DNA from: JAJRQY01 sp965224435
GTDB taxonomy: Bacteria; Actinomycetota; Acidimicrobiia; Acidimicrobiales; SZUA-35
Reading direction: 5' to 3'
DNA: 64,000 bases
Assembly (NCBI GenBank): GCA_965224435.1
Contig: OZ245048.1
Location: 4,278,001-4,342,000, forward strand
The notes beneath the pieces were generated by a model that had not been told where the DNA came from, did no database searches, and saw only the letters and a program-made list of their open reading frames with translations. Shown piece after piece: positions 17,664 through 25,916 of this stretch. The position numbers and the translations under genes are program-made. How positions within the stretch are numbered: the stretch's first letter is position 1; every line of letters begins with the position of its first letter.

Positions 17664-17779
17664 CTTGTCTGCTTTCCAGGGTGAGAGCCACCGACCTTAG
17701 GGCGGAGTCTCTCCACTGGACGAACCGTCAGACGATCTGTTCTTTCGATGATCCAGCCAGGGTGTGCCAAGCTGACACC

Positions 17780-18499
17780 ATGATTCAGACAGAACCGATT
17801 ATTTATGATGGCCCCGGTGGAATCTTTGCTGGCACTGTCAGCTGGGACGATTCGATCGAGGGGCCTCGGCCCGGCGTGATGATCTCCCACGCCTTCGGTG
17901 GTCAAACTCAATTCGACACCGACAAGGCAGAGAAACTGGCGGCAATGGGCTATGTCGGGTTTGCCCTCGACATGTACGGACAGGGTGTTCGAGCTAGCAC
18001 GCCGGAAGAATCATCCAAGTTGATGCACGTTTTGCTGGATGACCGGGCGCTGTTGTCAGCCAGGATCAACCGAGCCCATGAGGTTCTTGTCGAACATCCA
18101 CTGGTGGATCCAGCTCGAACCGGAGCTATCGGATTCTGCTTTGGTGGGCTCTGCCTGCTGGACCTGGCTCGCTCTGGTGCCGACATCCTGGGAGTGGCCA
18201 GCTTCCACGGCATCTTCACGCCACCCGAGCAAGTCAACACCGAGCCCATTGGCGCCTCGGTTCTGGTCCTGCACGGATGGGATGACCCCCTGGCCATGCC
18301 GGACGATGTGGTATCTCTGGCCACGGAGCTAACCGAGAGACAGGCCGACTGGCAGATTCTGGCCTTCGGGAACACTGGCCACGCCTTCACTAATCCAACC
18401 GCTCAGGCACCTGAAGCGGGCATGCAGTTCAATGAGAAGTCCGACCGTCGCGCCTGGCGAGCCATGACCGGCTTCTTGTCCGACTTGTTCGCCAGCTGA
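17780..18499 (+). CDS. Dienelactone hydrolase family protein
   Basis: A 239-residue alpha/beta hydrolase of the dienelactone hydrolase family. The nucleophile is Cys in GFCFGGLC, the acid Asp in LHGWDDPL and the His in NTGHAFTN, the classical Cys-Asp-His triad. Family members open lactone rings in aromatic catabolism, and many act on other esters. I chose ATG 17780; the open frame extends back to 17654 but that stretch overlaps the divergent PPOX gene and does not look coding. A GC-rich hairpin follows the stop. Confidence 0.88.
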   Translation: MIQTEPIIYDGPGGIFAGTVSWDDSIEGPRPGVMISHAFGGQTQFDTDKAEKLAAMGYVGFALDMYGQGVRASTPEESSKLMHVLLDDRALLSARINRAHEVLVEHPLVDPARTGAIGFCFGGLCLLDLARSGADILGVASFHGIFTPPEQVNTEPIGASVLVLHGWDDPLAMPDDVVSLATELTERQADWQILAFGNTGHAFTNPTAQAPEAGMQFNEKSDRRAWRAMTGFLSDLFAS

Positions 18500-18523
18500 G
18501 ACTGGCCGCTTCTTTGGCCGGTC
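18500..18523 (+). terminator. Terminator-like hairpin after the dienelactone hydrolase gene
   Basis: GACTGGCC and GGCCGGTC pair over eight positions (one G-T) around an 8-base loop just after the stop codon. There is no clear T tract, so Rho-independent ending is uncertain. Confidence 0.4.
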
Positions 18524-18619
18524 ACTATTCAAACCAAGGCCACCTCGCCTTAATAGGAGCACGCTTGTTAAAGCGCTCTTTCACACTAACCAATCTATTA
18601 AACATATTCGGTATTCGCT

Positions 18620-18648
18620 TTGACAAGGTGCGGTGAACATCGCATACT
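18620..18648 (+). promoter_or_regulatory. Leaderless promoter of the Fic gene
   Basis: A perfect -35 TTGACA (18620-18625), a 17-base spacer and a -10 CATACT (18643-18648). The -10 ends six bases before the ATG at 18655, so transcription would begin at or next to the start codon. The 110 bases before it are clearly AT-rich compared with the surroundings. Confidence 0.7.
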
Positions 18649-18654
18649 ATCGCT

Positions 18655-19839
18655 ATGCGAGTAGATGACTTCCCGAACAATTCACTGGGAGAGTTGCGTC
18701 GAGTACCCCAGGGTGATTATTGGGCATTCCACCCCGCCAAGACTCCTAGAGAGGTCAGCTACACCAACGAACTCGTCCAACAACTCGACGGTGCAACAAG
18801 CGCCTTGCACCGCCTAAGCGGGGTTGGGCGACTACTTCCGAACCCTCATCTCCTCATCGCTCCCAATGTTCGACTCGAAGCTGTACTCAGCTCACGGATT
18901 GAGGGCACCCAGTCAGACGTCACCGACCTGTTGCGGTTCGAAGCTGGCGACGAGGAAAGCATCGCCGCCGTCCGCGACGATGTACAGGAAGTACGCAACT
19001 ACGTAACCGCTCTAGATCACGGCATTCGTCGAGTAAACGATGGCTTCCCGCTCAGCCTTCGTCTACTGCGAGAGGTTCACGCTCACCTCATGGACGGAGT
19101 TCGGGGTGACCGCGCTACTCCTGGAGAATTCCGCAGGAGTCAGAACTGGATCGGCGGCACCTCACCGTCGGATGCGGCTTTCGTTCCGCCACCCGTTGAC
19201 GTCATGAACACGGCCCTCGATGACTTGGAGAGCTTCCTCCACGAACGTTCTCTGCCGCTCCTGATCCAACTTGCTATTGCTCACTACCAGTTCGAAGCAA
19301 TCCATCCATTCCTCGACGGAAACGGGCGACTCGGTCGACTGTTAATCCCGTTGGTGATGGTCGAACGGCAGGTGTTGCCTCAACCGTTGCTCTACTTGTC
19401 TGCCTACTTCGAACGTAACCGCAACCAGTATTACGACCTGCTCATGAGCACTAGCCGTACGGGTGATCTCGAACCCTGGATCACGTTTTTCTTGCATGGC
19501 GTGGCGACGCAGGCAACAGACGCGGAGAACCGGACAGTCCGCCTCGTCGAACTTCAACGTGAGCTTCGGTCCGAACTACTGGACGAAAAGGTGACCATGA
19601 CTGTGGTGCGTACCGCAGAACTGTTGTTTAGTACGCCCTATGTGTCAGCGACGCGCCTAGCAGAGCAACTCAACGTAACCTACCCGACGGCTCAAGGAGC
19701 GATTAAGGCTTTGGTCGAACGTGGCGATCTCAGCGAAGCAACGGGCCGCCGCCGCAACAGGTTCTACATGGCAAATAGAATATTTGAAGCCGTGTTCGGG
19801 GAGCCGCTAGCACCCGAACAACCAGCCTTGCTCGACTGA
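18655..19839 (+). CDS. Fic-family protein AMP-transferase with winged helix domain
   Basis: A 394-residue Fic protein. An N-terminal inhibitory helix carries the (S/T)xxxE(G/N) motif as SSRIEG near residue 83, so autoinhibition is built in. The catalytic loop is HPFLDGNGRLGR near residues 219-230, with His as base and GNGR as the phosphate-binding part. C-terminal residues about 310-385 form a winged helix (FSTPYVSATRLAEQLNVTYPTAQGAIKALVERG). Such proteins transfer AMP from ATP to target hydroxyls. Base composition upstream differs from neighbours, a hint of transfer. Expression appears to be leaderless. Confidence 0.92.
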   Translation: MRVDDFPNNSLGELRRVPQGDYWAFHPAKTPREVSYTNELVQQLDGATSALHRLSGVGRLLPNPHLLIAPNVRLEAVLSSRIEGTQSDVTDLLRFEAGDEESIAAVRDDVQEVRNYVTALDHGIRRVNDGFPLSLRLLREVHAHLMDGVRGDRATPGEFRRSQNWIGGTSPSDAAFVPPPVDVMNTALDDLESFLHERSLPLLIQLAIAHYQFEAIHPFLDGNGRLGRLLIPLVMVERQVLPQPLLYLSAYFERNRNQYYDLLMSTSRTGDLEPWITFFLHGVATQATDAENRTVRLVELQRELRSELLDEKVTMTVVRTAELLFSTPYVSATRLAEQLNVTYPTAQGAIKALVERGDLSEATGRRRNRFYMANRIFEAVFGEPLAPEQPALLD

Positions 19840-19956
19840 TCTCCCAAAAAACAAGAAACTGACTCTCGGTCCGCCACTTTCGACAAACTCTCCCTCGACT
19901 AGCAACTGACTTTCAGTACCGGTGGCCGGCGCGATGCCACTTCTACGACAAGCCGA

Positions 19957-20610
19957 TCAGGTCGCGGCGAAGAACATGTCCTCACGGGAGAACCGAAGTT
20001 TCGGGCGAGGCTCGCTAACCGCATAGCCAATAGGCATCAGGGCCGTTGGAACCAGGGTGTCGGGCAAGCCGAGAGTCTCGGCGAAGCGGCCTGAGTCAAA
20101 CCCCTCCATGGGACAAGAATCAAAGCCAAGAGACTTGGCCCCATTGGTGCCATTACCCAAAGCCAGGTAGGTTTGCCGTTGGGCCCAACTCAGGCGATCG
20201 TCCCCTGTCAATCCTTGAGTGAACCCTCGGACCATGCCAATGTACGCATCCACCTGTTCCACCGTCAGTCCGGCTTCGGTCGACCTAATCTCCAGCCGGT
20301 CGACCAGGGTTTCCAGATCGGTGTTGGCGCAGAATACGAACAGGTGGGAGCAACTGGTGATTTGGGGCTGACCGTAAGCTGCCTCAGAAAGGGCTTGCTT
20401 CTGGGCATCCTCGTCGACCACTACCACTCGCCAAGGCTGAACGTTGAAGGCTGTGGCTGCGTGACGAATGAGGTCTTGAAGTTGGCCAACGAGTTCGGTT
20501 GAGACCTTTCGATCGCTAAATAGTTTGGTGGCGTGGCGTTTCATCACAATGTCGCCGAACGTCAAGACCGGTGAGGCCGGGTCGTGTGAGGTCAAGTCCT
20601 GTGGTGACAT
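19957..20610 (-). CDS. Nitroreductase-family FMN oxidoreductase
   Basis: A 217-residue nitroreductase-fold enzyme. The FMN phosphate contacts are in MKRHATKLFSDRKVS, and HAATAFNVQPWRVVVVDE is the typical active-site strand. The region ALGNGTNGAKSLGFDSCPMEGFD is the NfsB-like loop, ending with PIGYAV. It would reduce nitro groups or quinones with NAD(P)H. The ribosome site AGGAGA precedes ATG 20610 by eight bases. The intergenic region 19840-19956 shows nothing recognisable. Confidence 0.9.
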   Translation of the reverse strand: MSPQDLTSHDPASPVLTFGDIVMKRHATKLFSDRKVSTELVGQLQDLIRHAATAFNVQPWRVVVVDEDAQKQALSEAAYGQPQITSCSHLFVFCANTDLETLVDRLEIRSTEAGLTVEQVDAYIGMVRGFTQGLTGDDRLSWAQRQTYLALGNGTNGAKSLGFDSCPMEGFDSGRFAETLGLPDTLVPTALMPIGYAVSEPRPKLRFSREDMFFAAT

Positions 20611-20670
20611 GGTCTTTCTCCTGGGTCAAGCCGGACAATAGTCGCCCAAGCCCACCACACCGAATCTTCC

Positions 20671-20711
20671 TTGCCTCGAACCGTCATACGAACTATCGTG
20701 TCTGTATGACG
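20671..20711 (+). promoter_or_regulatory. Leaderless promoter and operator of the MazEF-type pair
   Basis: A -35 TTGCCT (20671-20676), a 17-base spacer and a -10 TATCGT (20694-20699) end six bases before ATG 20706. An inverted repeat flanks the -10: CGTCATAC (20682-20689) and GTATGACG (20704-20711), with the right arm covering the start codon. A ribbon-helix-helix antitoxin dimer pair could sit on both arms. Confidence 0.7.
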
Positions 20712-20972
20712 ATGATGAGTTTTCGAGTAGATGAGACTGAGGCAACTCAAGCTCAACGTTGGGCGGATGAACTTGGCATCGACAAATCTGAGCTGCTTCG
20801 CCAAGCCCTCCACCGACACCTCACACAACTGGCTTCGGAAAACGACGCAGCCATCTGGGAAGAGCAACCCCTTACTTCGGCTGAATCTGCAATCGGCCAG
20901 ATCGCCGACTGGGGTCCGGCGGAAGACTGGGCTGATTGGGTCGATGCTGGTGAGACCAATGAAGCGGGGTGA
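20706..20972 (+). CDS. Ribbon-helix-helix antitoxin (MazE/CopG-like)
   Basis: An 88-residue antitoxin. It begins MTMMSFRVDETEATQAQRWADELGIDKSELLRQAL, a beta strand followed by two helices, the ribbon-helix-helix fold. The acidic C-terminus (WEEQPLTSAESA ... WGPAEDWADWVDAG) would bind the toxin. I chose ATG 20706 because of the promoter ending six bases before it. It overlaps the toxin gene by 14 bases. Confidence 0.88.
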   Translation: MTMMSFRVDETEATQAQRWADELGIDKSELLRQALHRHLTQLASENDAAIWEEQPLTSAESAIGQIADWGPAEDWADWVDAGETNEAG

Positions 20973-21267
20973 AATCTGGTTCGCGACCACACCTGGGGGT
21001 GACCGCCCTGTTCTGGTGCTCACCCGCGACCCGGTGGCTGACCGGATCGGATCGGTTGTCGTTGCTGCTCTCACACGAACCGTTCGAGGCCTGGTTTCTG
21101 AGCTCGAGCTCACGGTGGCCAATGATGGTGTTCCCAGCGATTGTGTTGTCAGCTTCGACAACATTCACACCATCCCTAGCGACACCTTCCGCCGAAAGAT
21201 TGTGCAGCTCAGCCCAAAGAAGATGGCCAAAGCCTGCCAACATCTACGCGACGCGACCGGTTGCTAG
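20959..21267 (+). CDS. MazF/PemK-type endoribonuclease toxin
   Basis: A 102-residue toxin. MKRGEIWFATTPGGDRPVLVLTRD is the standard MazF start, with the catalytic Arg in the loop, and VSFDNIHTIPSDTFRRKI carries the conserved Thr/Ser. These enzymes cut single-stranded RNA at short motifs. It begins inside the antitoxin gene (14-base overlap) and ends the two-gene operon. The following 130 bases to 21398 contain no gene. Confidence 0.92.
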   Translation: MKRGEIWFATTPGGDRPVLVLTRDPVADRIGSVVVAALTRTVRGLVSELELTVANDGVPSDCVVSFDNIHTIPSDTFRRKIVQLSPKKMAKACQHLRDATGC

Positions 21268-21398
21268 CAGCCCTTGTCAGGTTCCGGCCGCCATCTCGCT
21301 CAACCCTGATCAGCCGGGCCGAGTCTTGATCCCTGGCGGGGTACCCCAACTCCTCACCCTTCGAGGATTACTGGCCGGCTACTAACAGTTCTGAGTCC

Positions 21399-22118
21399 TC
21401 AAGGAATAGTAGTTCGGGCCATGGCTCCGACTTCGGCACTTGTGCGCGCAGCCACTGAGCCATCAGGCCGCCAGATTCCTGAACAACCAGCACTCTGGTC
21501 AAAGCCACCACCGGTTGGACCGGCAAAGCTGGACATCACCACCCAGACGCGATGCTCAGCTGAAATGCGGCAAGCCCGTTCGTCGGGGACCTCAGTGTCT
21601 TCCGCTGACTCCAACACCCCAGCCACGTAGACATCCATTCCCAAGGCTGCTGTCGCTTCGGCATGCTCGGGGACTCCCGTGTCCTTGCAGATAGCCAAGC
21701 CCAGTCGCCATCCATCCACGTCAATCACGACCGGCCCCGGACCGGGTCCAAACCGCTTGACTTCCTCGTCACCGAGATACATCTTGCGGTAGGCAACCAT
21801 CACCCCACCATTGTCAACGGCCAGGATGGCGATGTGTTCTCTTCCGGACTCACCCCGGACCGGCGCACCAACCAGAGCCAGCGATCCGGTAGCGAGACAG
21901 GCCTCCACAATCGGAGCGAGCACGACGGCATCAACAGCGACCGCTTCTGCTTCCAATTCATAGCCAGTGAGTGACAGCTCAGGGAAGACAACCACCCGAG
22001 CACTGGCCGCCCGAACCGCGTTGGCATGACGCGCAACATTGCCAGCGAGATCACCGGACACACTCTCGGGTTGCGCGGCGGCGACCGCAAAAGCATTGGG
22101 CATATGAGAGTTTGTCAC
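21399..22118 (-). CDS. Carbon-nitrogen hydrolase (nitrilase superfamily)
   Basis: A 239-residue amidase. The catalytic triad is visible: Glu in VFPELSLTGYE, Lys in YRKMYLG and Cys in AICKDTGVPEH. Family members hydrolyse omega-amides, N-carbamoyl amines or deaminated glutathione. The start is GTG 22118 or ATG 22103. It is divergent from the MttB-like gene with 45 bases between, so the two may be coregulated. Confidence 0.88.
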   Translation of the reverse strand: MTNSHMPNAFAVAAAQPESVSGDLAGNVARHANAVRAASARVVVFPELSLTGYELEAEAVAVDAVVLAPIVEACLATGSLALVGAPVRGESGREHIAILAVDNGGVMVAYRKMYLGDEEVKRFGPGPGPVVIDVDGWRLGLAICKDTGVPEHAEATAALGMDVYVAGVLESAEDTEVPDERACRISAEHRVWVVMSSFAGPTGGGFDQSAGCSGIWRPDGSVAARTSAEVGAMARTTIP

Positions 22119-22163
22119 GCTCGCTCTATGGCACCGCGAACCCGGTGGATGCCATACTGCGCC

Positions 22164-23747
22164 ATGGGATCAAATGAGGCACACCCAGCACAGCGAACAC
22201 AAACGAAGCGTCGGGGACGTTCGGCCCGCCGGGCGGCCCGCCAAGGTGGTAGCAAACCCAACCATCAGTTGGAGGTTGCCTATATCACCCGCAACATCCC
22301 CACCTATGACCTGCTGAACGAAGACAGCCTGCTCAAGATGGAAGCGGCCACAGACACCATCCTGGCCGAGATCGGCATCGAGTTCCGAGACGACCCCGAA
22401 ACCGTCAGCCTGTTCGCCGCTGCTGGTGGACAGGTCACCAAGGTTTCGGAAACTGCCTCCAATATCCGTTTCGAACCGGGACTGATCCAAGAGATCCTCA
22501 AGACTGCCCCAGCCCGTTTCACCCAGCACGCACGTAACCCTTCCAACTCGGTCGACATTGGTGGTGACGCCGTTGTGTTCGCACCGGCCTATGGCTCGCC
22601 CTTCGTCATGGATGCTGACACTGGACGGCGCTACGGCACCATTGCCGACTTTGAGAACTTCGTGAAGCTGGCCCAATCCAGCCCATGGCTCCATCACTCT
22701 GGTGGCACCATCTGTGAACCCACCGACGTTCCCGTCAACAAGCGACACCTGGACATGGTGTACGCCCACATGCGCTACTCCGATCGCGCCTTCTTGGGAT
22801 CCATCACCTCGCCCCACCGGGTGCAAGACAGCATCGAGATGAGTCGGATTCTTTTTGGTCCGGAATTCGTTGATGAGAACTGTGTGGTCATCGGGAACTT
22901 CAACTCGACCTCTCCCCTGGTTTGGGACGGCATCTCCACCCGAGGTATCCGGGGCTACGCCGAGGCCGGGCAAGGCTCGATCCTGTTGCCGTTCTTATTG
23001 GGGGGCGCGGTGTCGCCGGTAACCATGGCTGGATCAGTTGCCCAAAGCATGGCCGAATCCATGGTCGGCTGCGCCCTCACTCAACTGGTTCGCCCGGGGG
23101 CACCAGCCATCCTTGGATCGTTCCTTTCGTCTACCTCGCTTCGAACCGGCAGCCCAACCTTTGGCACCCCCGAGCCAGCACTGGGAAGCCTGGCCGTTGG
23201 ACAGTTGGCCCGCCGATTGAACCTGCCCTTGCGCTGCGCCGGAAACTTCTCAACCTCCAAAATGCCAGATGGTCAGGCCATGACCCAAGCCACCATGTCC
23301 ATGCTCTCGGCGGTTCATTGCGGCGCCAACTATCTGCTGCACTCCGCTGGCTTCCTGGATGGTCTGCTGTCAATGTCATATGAGAAGTTCGTTCTCGATA
23401 CCGACCTATGCGGGGCCCTGCACTCCTACATGAAGGGGATGGAAGTCAGCGACGACACCCTGGCCCTGCAAACCCTCAAGGACGCTGGACCGGGCAACCA
23501 CATGTTTGGCTCACCCCACACCCTGGCCCACTGCGAAACCGCCTATTGGGAGAGTGAACTCAACGATGACCAGTCATTCGAGTCATGGTCCGAAGAAGGC
23601 GGTGTCGATTCAATGGTGCGGGCCAACCGACGATGGAAGAAGACGTTGGAGGATTATGAGCCTCCACCGATTGATGAGTCGACAGATGAAGGCTTGAGGG
23701 ACTTCATCGACAAGAAGAAAGCCTCGATGGAAGACGCCTGGTACTAA
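22164..23747 (+). CDS. MttB-family (trimethylamine methyltransferase-like) methyltransferase, non-pyrrolysine
   Basis: A 527-residue TIM-barrel methyltransferase related to MttB and MtgB. Landmarks are YDLLNEDSLLKMEAATDTILAEIGIEF, GGTICEPTDVPVNKRHLDMVYAHMRYSDRAFLGS, SPTFGTPEPALGSLAVGQLARRLNLPLRCAGNFSTSK and SAVHCGANYLLHSAGFLDGLLSMSYEKFVLD. There is no in-frame amber codon, so it belongs with the betaine-type methyltransferases that move a methyl group from quaternary amines to a corrinoid protein. No corrinoid protein gene is nearby. I chose ATG 22164; a -10-like CATACT ends five bases before it. A basic N-terminal tail (residues 8-32) is unusual. Confidence 0.88.
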   Translation: MGSNEAHPAQRTQTKRRGRSARRAARQGGSKPNHQLEVAYITRNIPTYDLLNEDSLLKMEAATDTILAEIGIEFRDDPETVSLFAAAGGQVTKVSETASNIRFEPGLIQEILKTAPARFTQHARNPSNSVDIGGDAVVFAPAYGSPFVMDADTGRRYGTIADFENFVKLAQSSPWLHHSGGTICEPTDVPVNKRHLDMVYAHMRYSDRAFLGSITSPHRVQDSIEMSRILFGPEFVDENCVVIGNFNSTSPLVWDGISTRGIRGYAEAGQGSILLPFLLGGAVSPVTMAGSVAQSMAESMVGCALTQLVRPGAPAILGSFLSSTSLRTGSPTFGTPEPALGSLAVGQLARRLNLPLRCAGNFSTSKMPDGQAMTQATMSMLSAVHCGANYLLHSAGFLDGLLSMSYEKFVLDTDLCGALHSYMKGMEVSDDTLALQTLKDAGPGNHMFGSPHTLAHCETAYWESELNDDQSFESWSEEGGVDSMVRANRRWKKTLEDYEPPPIDESTDEGLRDFIDKKKASMEDAWY

Positions 23748-23804
23748 TGAGTACAGCACTGATGAGTACAGGACTGATGAGCACAGCACTGATGAGCACA
23801 GCAC
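23746..23804 (+). repeat. Four tandem 15-base units
   Basis: Units at 23746-23760, 23761-23775, 23776-23790 and 23791-23804 share the form GATGAGYACAGSACT, with the first unit starting AATGAG. The last is one base short and runs into the start codon of the next gene. Confidence 0.9.
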
Positions 23805-23809
23805 GATGA
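23747..23809 (+). CDS. Tandem-repeat micro-ORF bridging two genes
   Basis: A 20-codon frame made of four 15-base units, each encoding MSTAL or a near variant (MSTAL, MSTGL, MSTAL, MSTAR). Its ATG overlaps the last base of the MttB-like stop (TAATG), and its TGA overlaps the start of the flavoenzyme gene (ATGA). There is no Shine-Dalgarno sequence before the flavoenzyme gene, so ribosomes could pass through this frame to reach it. It may be a translational coupler rather than a peptide with its own job. Every unit begins with an ATG. Confidence 0.45.
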   Translation: MSTALMSTGLMSTALMSTAR

Positions 23810-25851
23810 CAACTGATCCTCTCCTCCAACCGTTCCAGCTGAAGCACCTGACGCTGAAGAACCGGATCATGGTGGCCAGCCATGAGCCCGCCTACCCCGA
23901 AGACGGCATGCCCAAGGATCGCTATCTGGCTTACCACCTGGAGCGAGCCAAGGCTGGCGTGTCGATGACGATGACCGCCGGTTCGGCCACGGTTGCCCGC
24001 GATAGCCCACCGGTCTTCAACAACATCCTGGCTTACAAAGACGAGGTCGTTCCATGGATGGCTCGCATTGCTGACGCCTGTCACGAGCACGGTTGCGCGG
24101 TCATGATCCAGCTCACCCACCTCGGGCGACGGTCAGGCTGGAACAAGGGCGACTGGCTACCAGTGGTCTCCTCCTCCCACCGTCGCGAAGCCTCTCATCG
24201 CGCCTTCCCCAAGAAGGTGGAAGATTGGGACATCGAACGTCTCATCGGCGACTACGCCGACGCGGCAGAACGCATGCAGGCTGCAGGTCTGGATGGGATT
24301 GAAATCCAGGCCTATGGCCATCTGATGGACCAGTTCTGGTCGCCACTCACCAACACCCTTGATGGACCCTTCGGTGGCGCATTAGACAACCGATTCCGGT
24401 TCACGCTCGAAGCCCTCAAGGCCATTCGCCAACGAGTTGGCGACGAGTTCATTGTCGGCATCCGCTACACCGCTGACGAAGTGCTCGAGGGTGGACTTAC
24501 TGCCGACGAAGGAGTGCAAATTTCCCAGCGTCTCGCCGATTCAGGCATGGTCGATTTCCTCAATGTCATCCGCGGCCATATCGACACCGACCCCGGTCTG
24601 ACCGATGTGATCCCAATCCAGGGCATGAAGAGTGCACCTCACCTCAACTTCGCCGGACGAATCCGTCAAGCCACCGGCATGCCGACCTTTCATGCCGCTC
24701 GCATTGCTGACGTGGCTACTGCCCGCCATGCCATTGCCAACTACCTGTTGGACATGGTCGGCATGACACGAGCTCATCTGGCCGACCCCCACCTGGTCCG
24801 CAAGATCGTAGAGGGCCGCGAAGAAGAGATCCGTCCTTGTGTTGGTGCCAACTATTGCCTGGACCGGATTTATGAGGGGGGCGATGCGCTTTGCATTCAC
24901 AATCCAGCCAGTGGGCGAGAACTCACTATGCCCCACGTGATCCCGGTCGCGGACACCAAGAAAAAGGTGGTCATTGTTGGTGCCGGACCCGCCGGGCTAG
25001 AAGCGGCCCGGGTGGCGGGATCACGTGCTCATTCAGTCGTGGTGATGGAAGCAGGGCCCGAAGCTGGCGGCCAGATTCGGTTGGCTTCGCAGGACCCGAG
25101 GCGGCGCGAGATGATCTCCATCATCGAGTGGCGGATCGACGAATGCGCCCGCCTCGGTGTGGACATCCGCTTCAACACGTGGGCCGAAGCAGCCAATGTC
25201 TTGGCCGAGCAACCGGATGTGGTCATCGTGGCGACCGGAGGCTGGCCCCATACCGAGGTGTTGGAGTCGGGCAACGAGCTAGTGGTTTCCAGCTGGGACA
25301 TTCTCTCCGGGGACGCCAAGCCTGGCCGCAATGTCTTGATCTATGACGACGCGGGCGATCATGCGGGCTTGCAGGCAGCGGTAAAGATTGCACAGACCGG
25401 AGCCAACGTCGAGATCATGACCCCGGATCGCAGCTTCGCTCCCGAGGTGATGGGCATGAACCTGGTTCCCTACATGCGGGCCCTGCAGGACAAGGCGGTC
25501 ACCTTCACCGTGACCTTCCGACTGCTTGACGTTCGCGCCGGGGTTACGGGAAGTGACGAGTTGGTGGCCGTGATTGGGAGTGATTACAGCGACCTTCGTC
25601 AGGAACGTTCCTTTGATCAGGTGGTGATCAACCACGGCACAACACCAATGGATGACTTGTACTTCGAACTGAAGTCCGCTTCAACCAACCTTGGCGAAGT
25701 GGACCATGGCGCACTGATTGATGGCCGCCCACAAACAATCAACTCCAACGCCGAGGGAAGCTTCCAGCTCTTCCGAATCGGTGACGCGGTGTCGTCCCGC
25801 AATACCCATGCCGCGATCTACGACGCACTCCGCCTGGTGAAAGACATCTAA
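23806..25851 (+). CDS. TMADH/StcD-like NADH:flavin oxidoreductase with FAD/NAD domain
   Basis: A 681-residue multidomain flavoenzyme. An FMN TIM barrel (about 1-345) starts LLQPFQLKHLTLKNRIMVASH. The Fe-S loop at about 345-365 reads CVGANYCLDRIY then LC: three cysteines, with alanine where TMADH has the second of four. The FAD/NAD(P) domain (about 385-680) has VVIVGAGPAGLEAARVAG. Relatives oxidatively demethylate secondary or tertiary amines such as N-methylproline or dimethylamine, giving formaldehyde. It is downstream of an MttB-like gene and linked to it by a repeat micro-ORF. This pairing fits stepwise demethylation of a quaternary amine (inference). Confidence 0.88.
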   Translation: MTTDPLLQPFQLKHLTLKNRIMVASHEPAYPEDGMPKDRYLAYHLERAKAGVSMTMTAGSATVARDSPPVFNNILAYKDEVVPWMARIADACHEHGCAVMIQLTHLGRRSGWNKGDWLPVVSSSHRREASHRAFPKKVEDWDIERLIGDYADAAERMQAAGLDGIEIQAYGHLMDQFWSPLTNTLDGPFGGALDNRFRFTLEALKAIRQRVGDEFIVGIRYTADEVLEGGLTADEGVQISQRLADSGMVDFLNVIRGHIDTDPGLTDVIPIQGMKSAPHLNFAGRIRQATGMPTFHAARIADVATARHAIANYLLDMVGMTRAHLADPHLVRKIVEGREEEIRPCVGANYCLDRIYEGGDALCIHNPASGRELTMPHVIPVADTKKKVVIVGAGPAGLEAARVAGSRAHSVVVMEAGPEAGGQIRLASQDPRRREMISIIEWRIDECARLGVDIRFNTWAEAANVLAEQPDVVIVATGGWPHTEVLESGNELVVSSWDILSGDAKPGRNVLIYDDAGDHAGLQAAVKIAQTGANVEIMTPDRSFAPEVMGMNLVPYMRALQDKAVTFTVTFRLLDVRAGVTGSDELVAVIGSDYSDLRQERSFDQVVINHGTTPMDDLYFELKSASTNLGEVDHGALIDGRPQTINSNAEGSFQLFRIGDAVSSRNTHAAIYDALRLVKDI

Positions 25852-25916
25852 CGAAAGATATCTGACAGCGATAGCGGGCAAAGGGAGTGCCCCGAGCATC
25901 CGTCGGCGAACGGTTA

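Noticed and set aside
22026..22163. Upstream extension of the MttB-like frame
   Set aside because: It overlaps the divergent amidase gene and shows no family similarity.
22170..22973. 267-codon minus-strand frame
   Set aside because: Antisense shadow of the MttB-like gene, with no motif.
23746..23804. CRISPR array
   Set aside because: Units of 15 bases without spacers; a plain tandem repeat.
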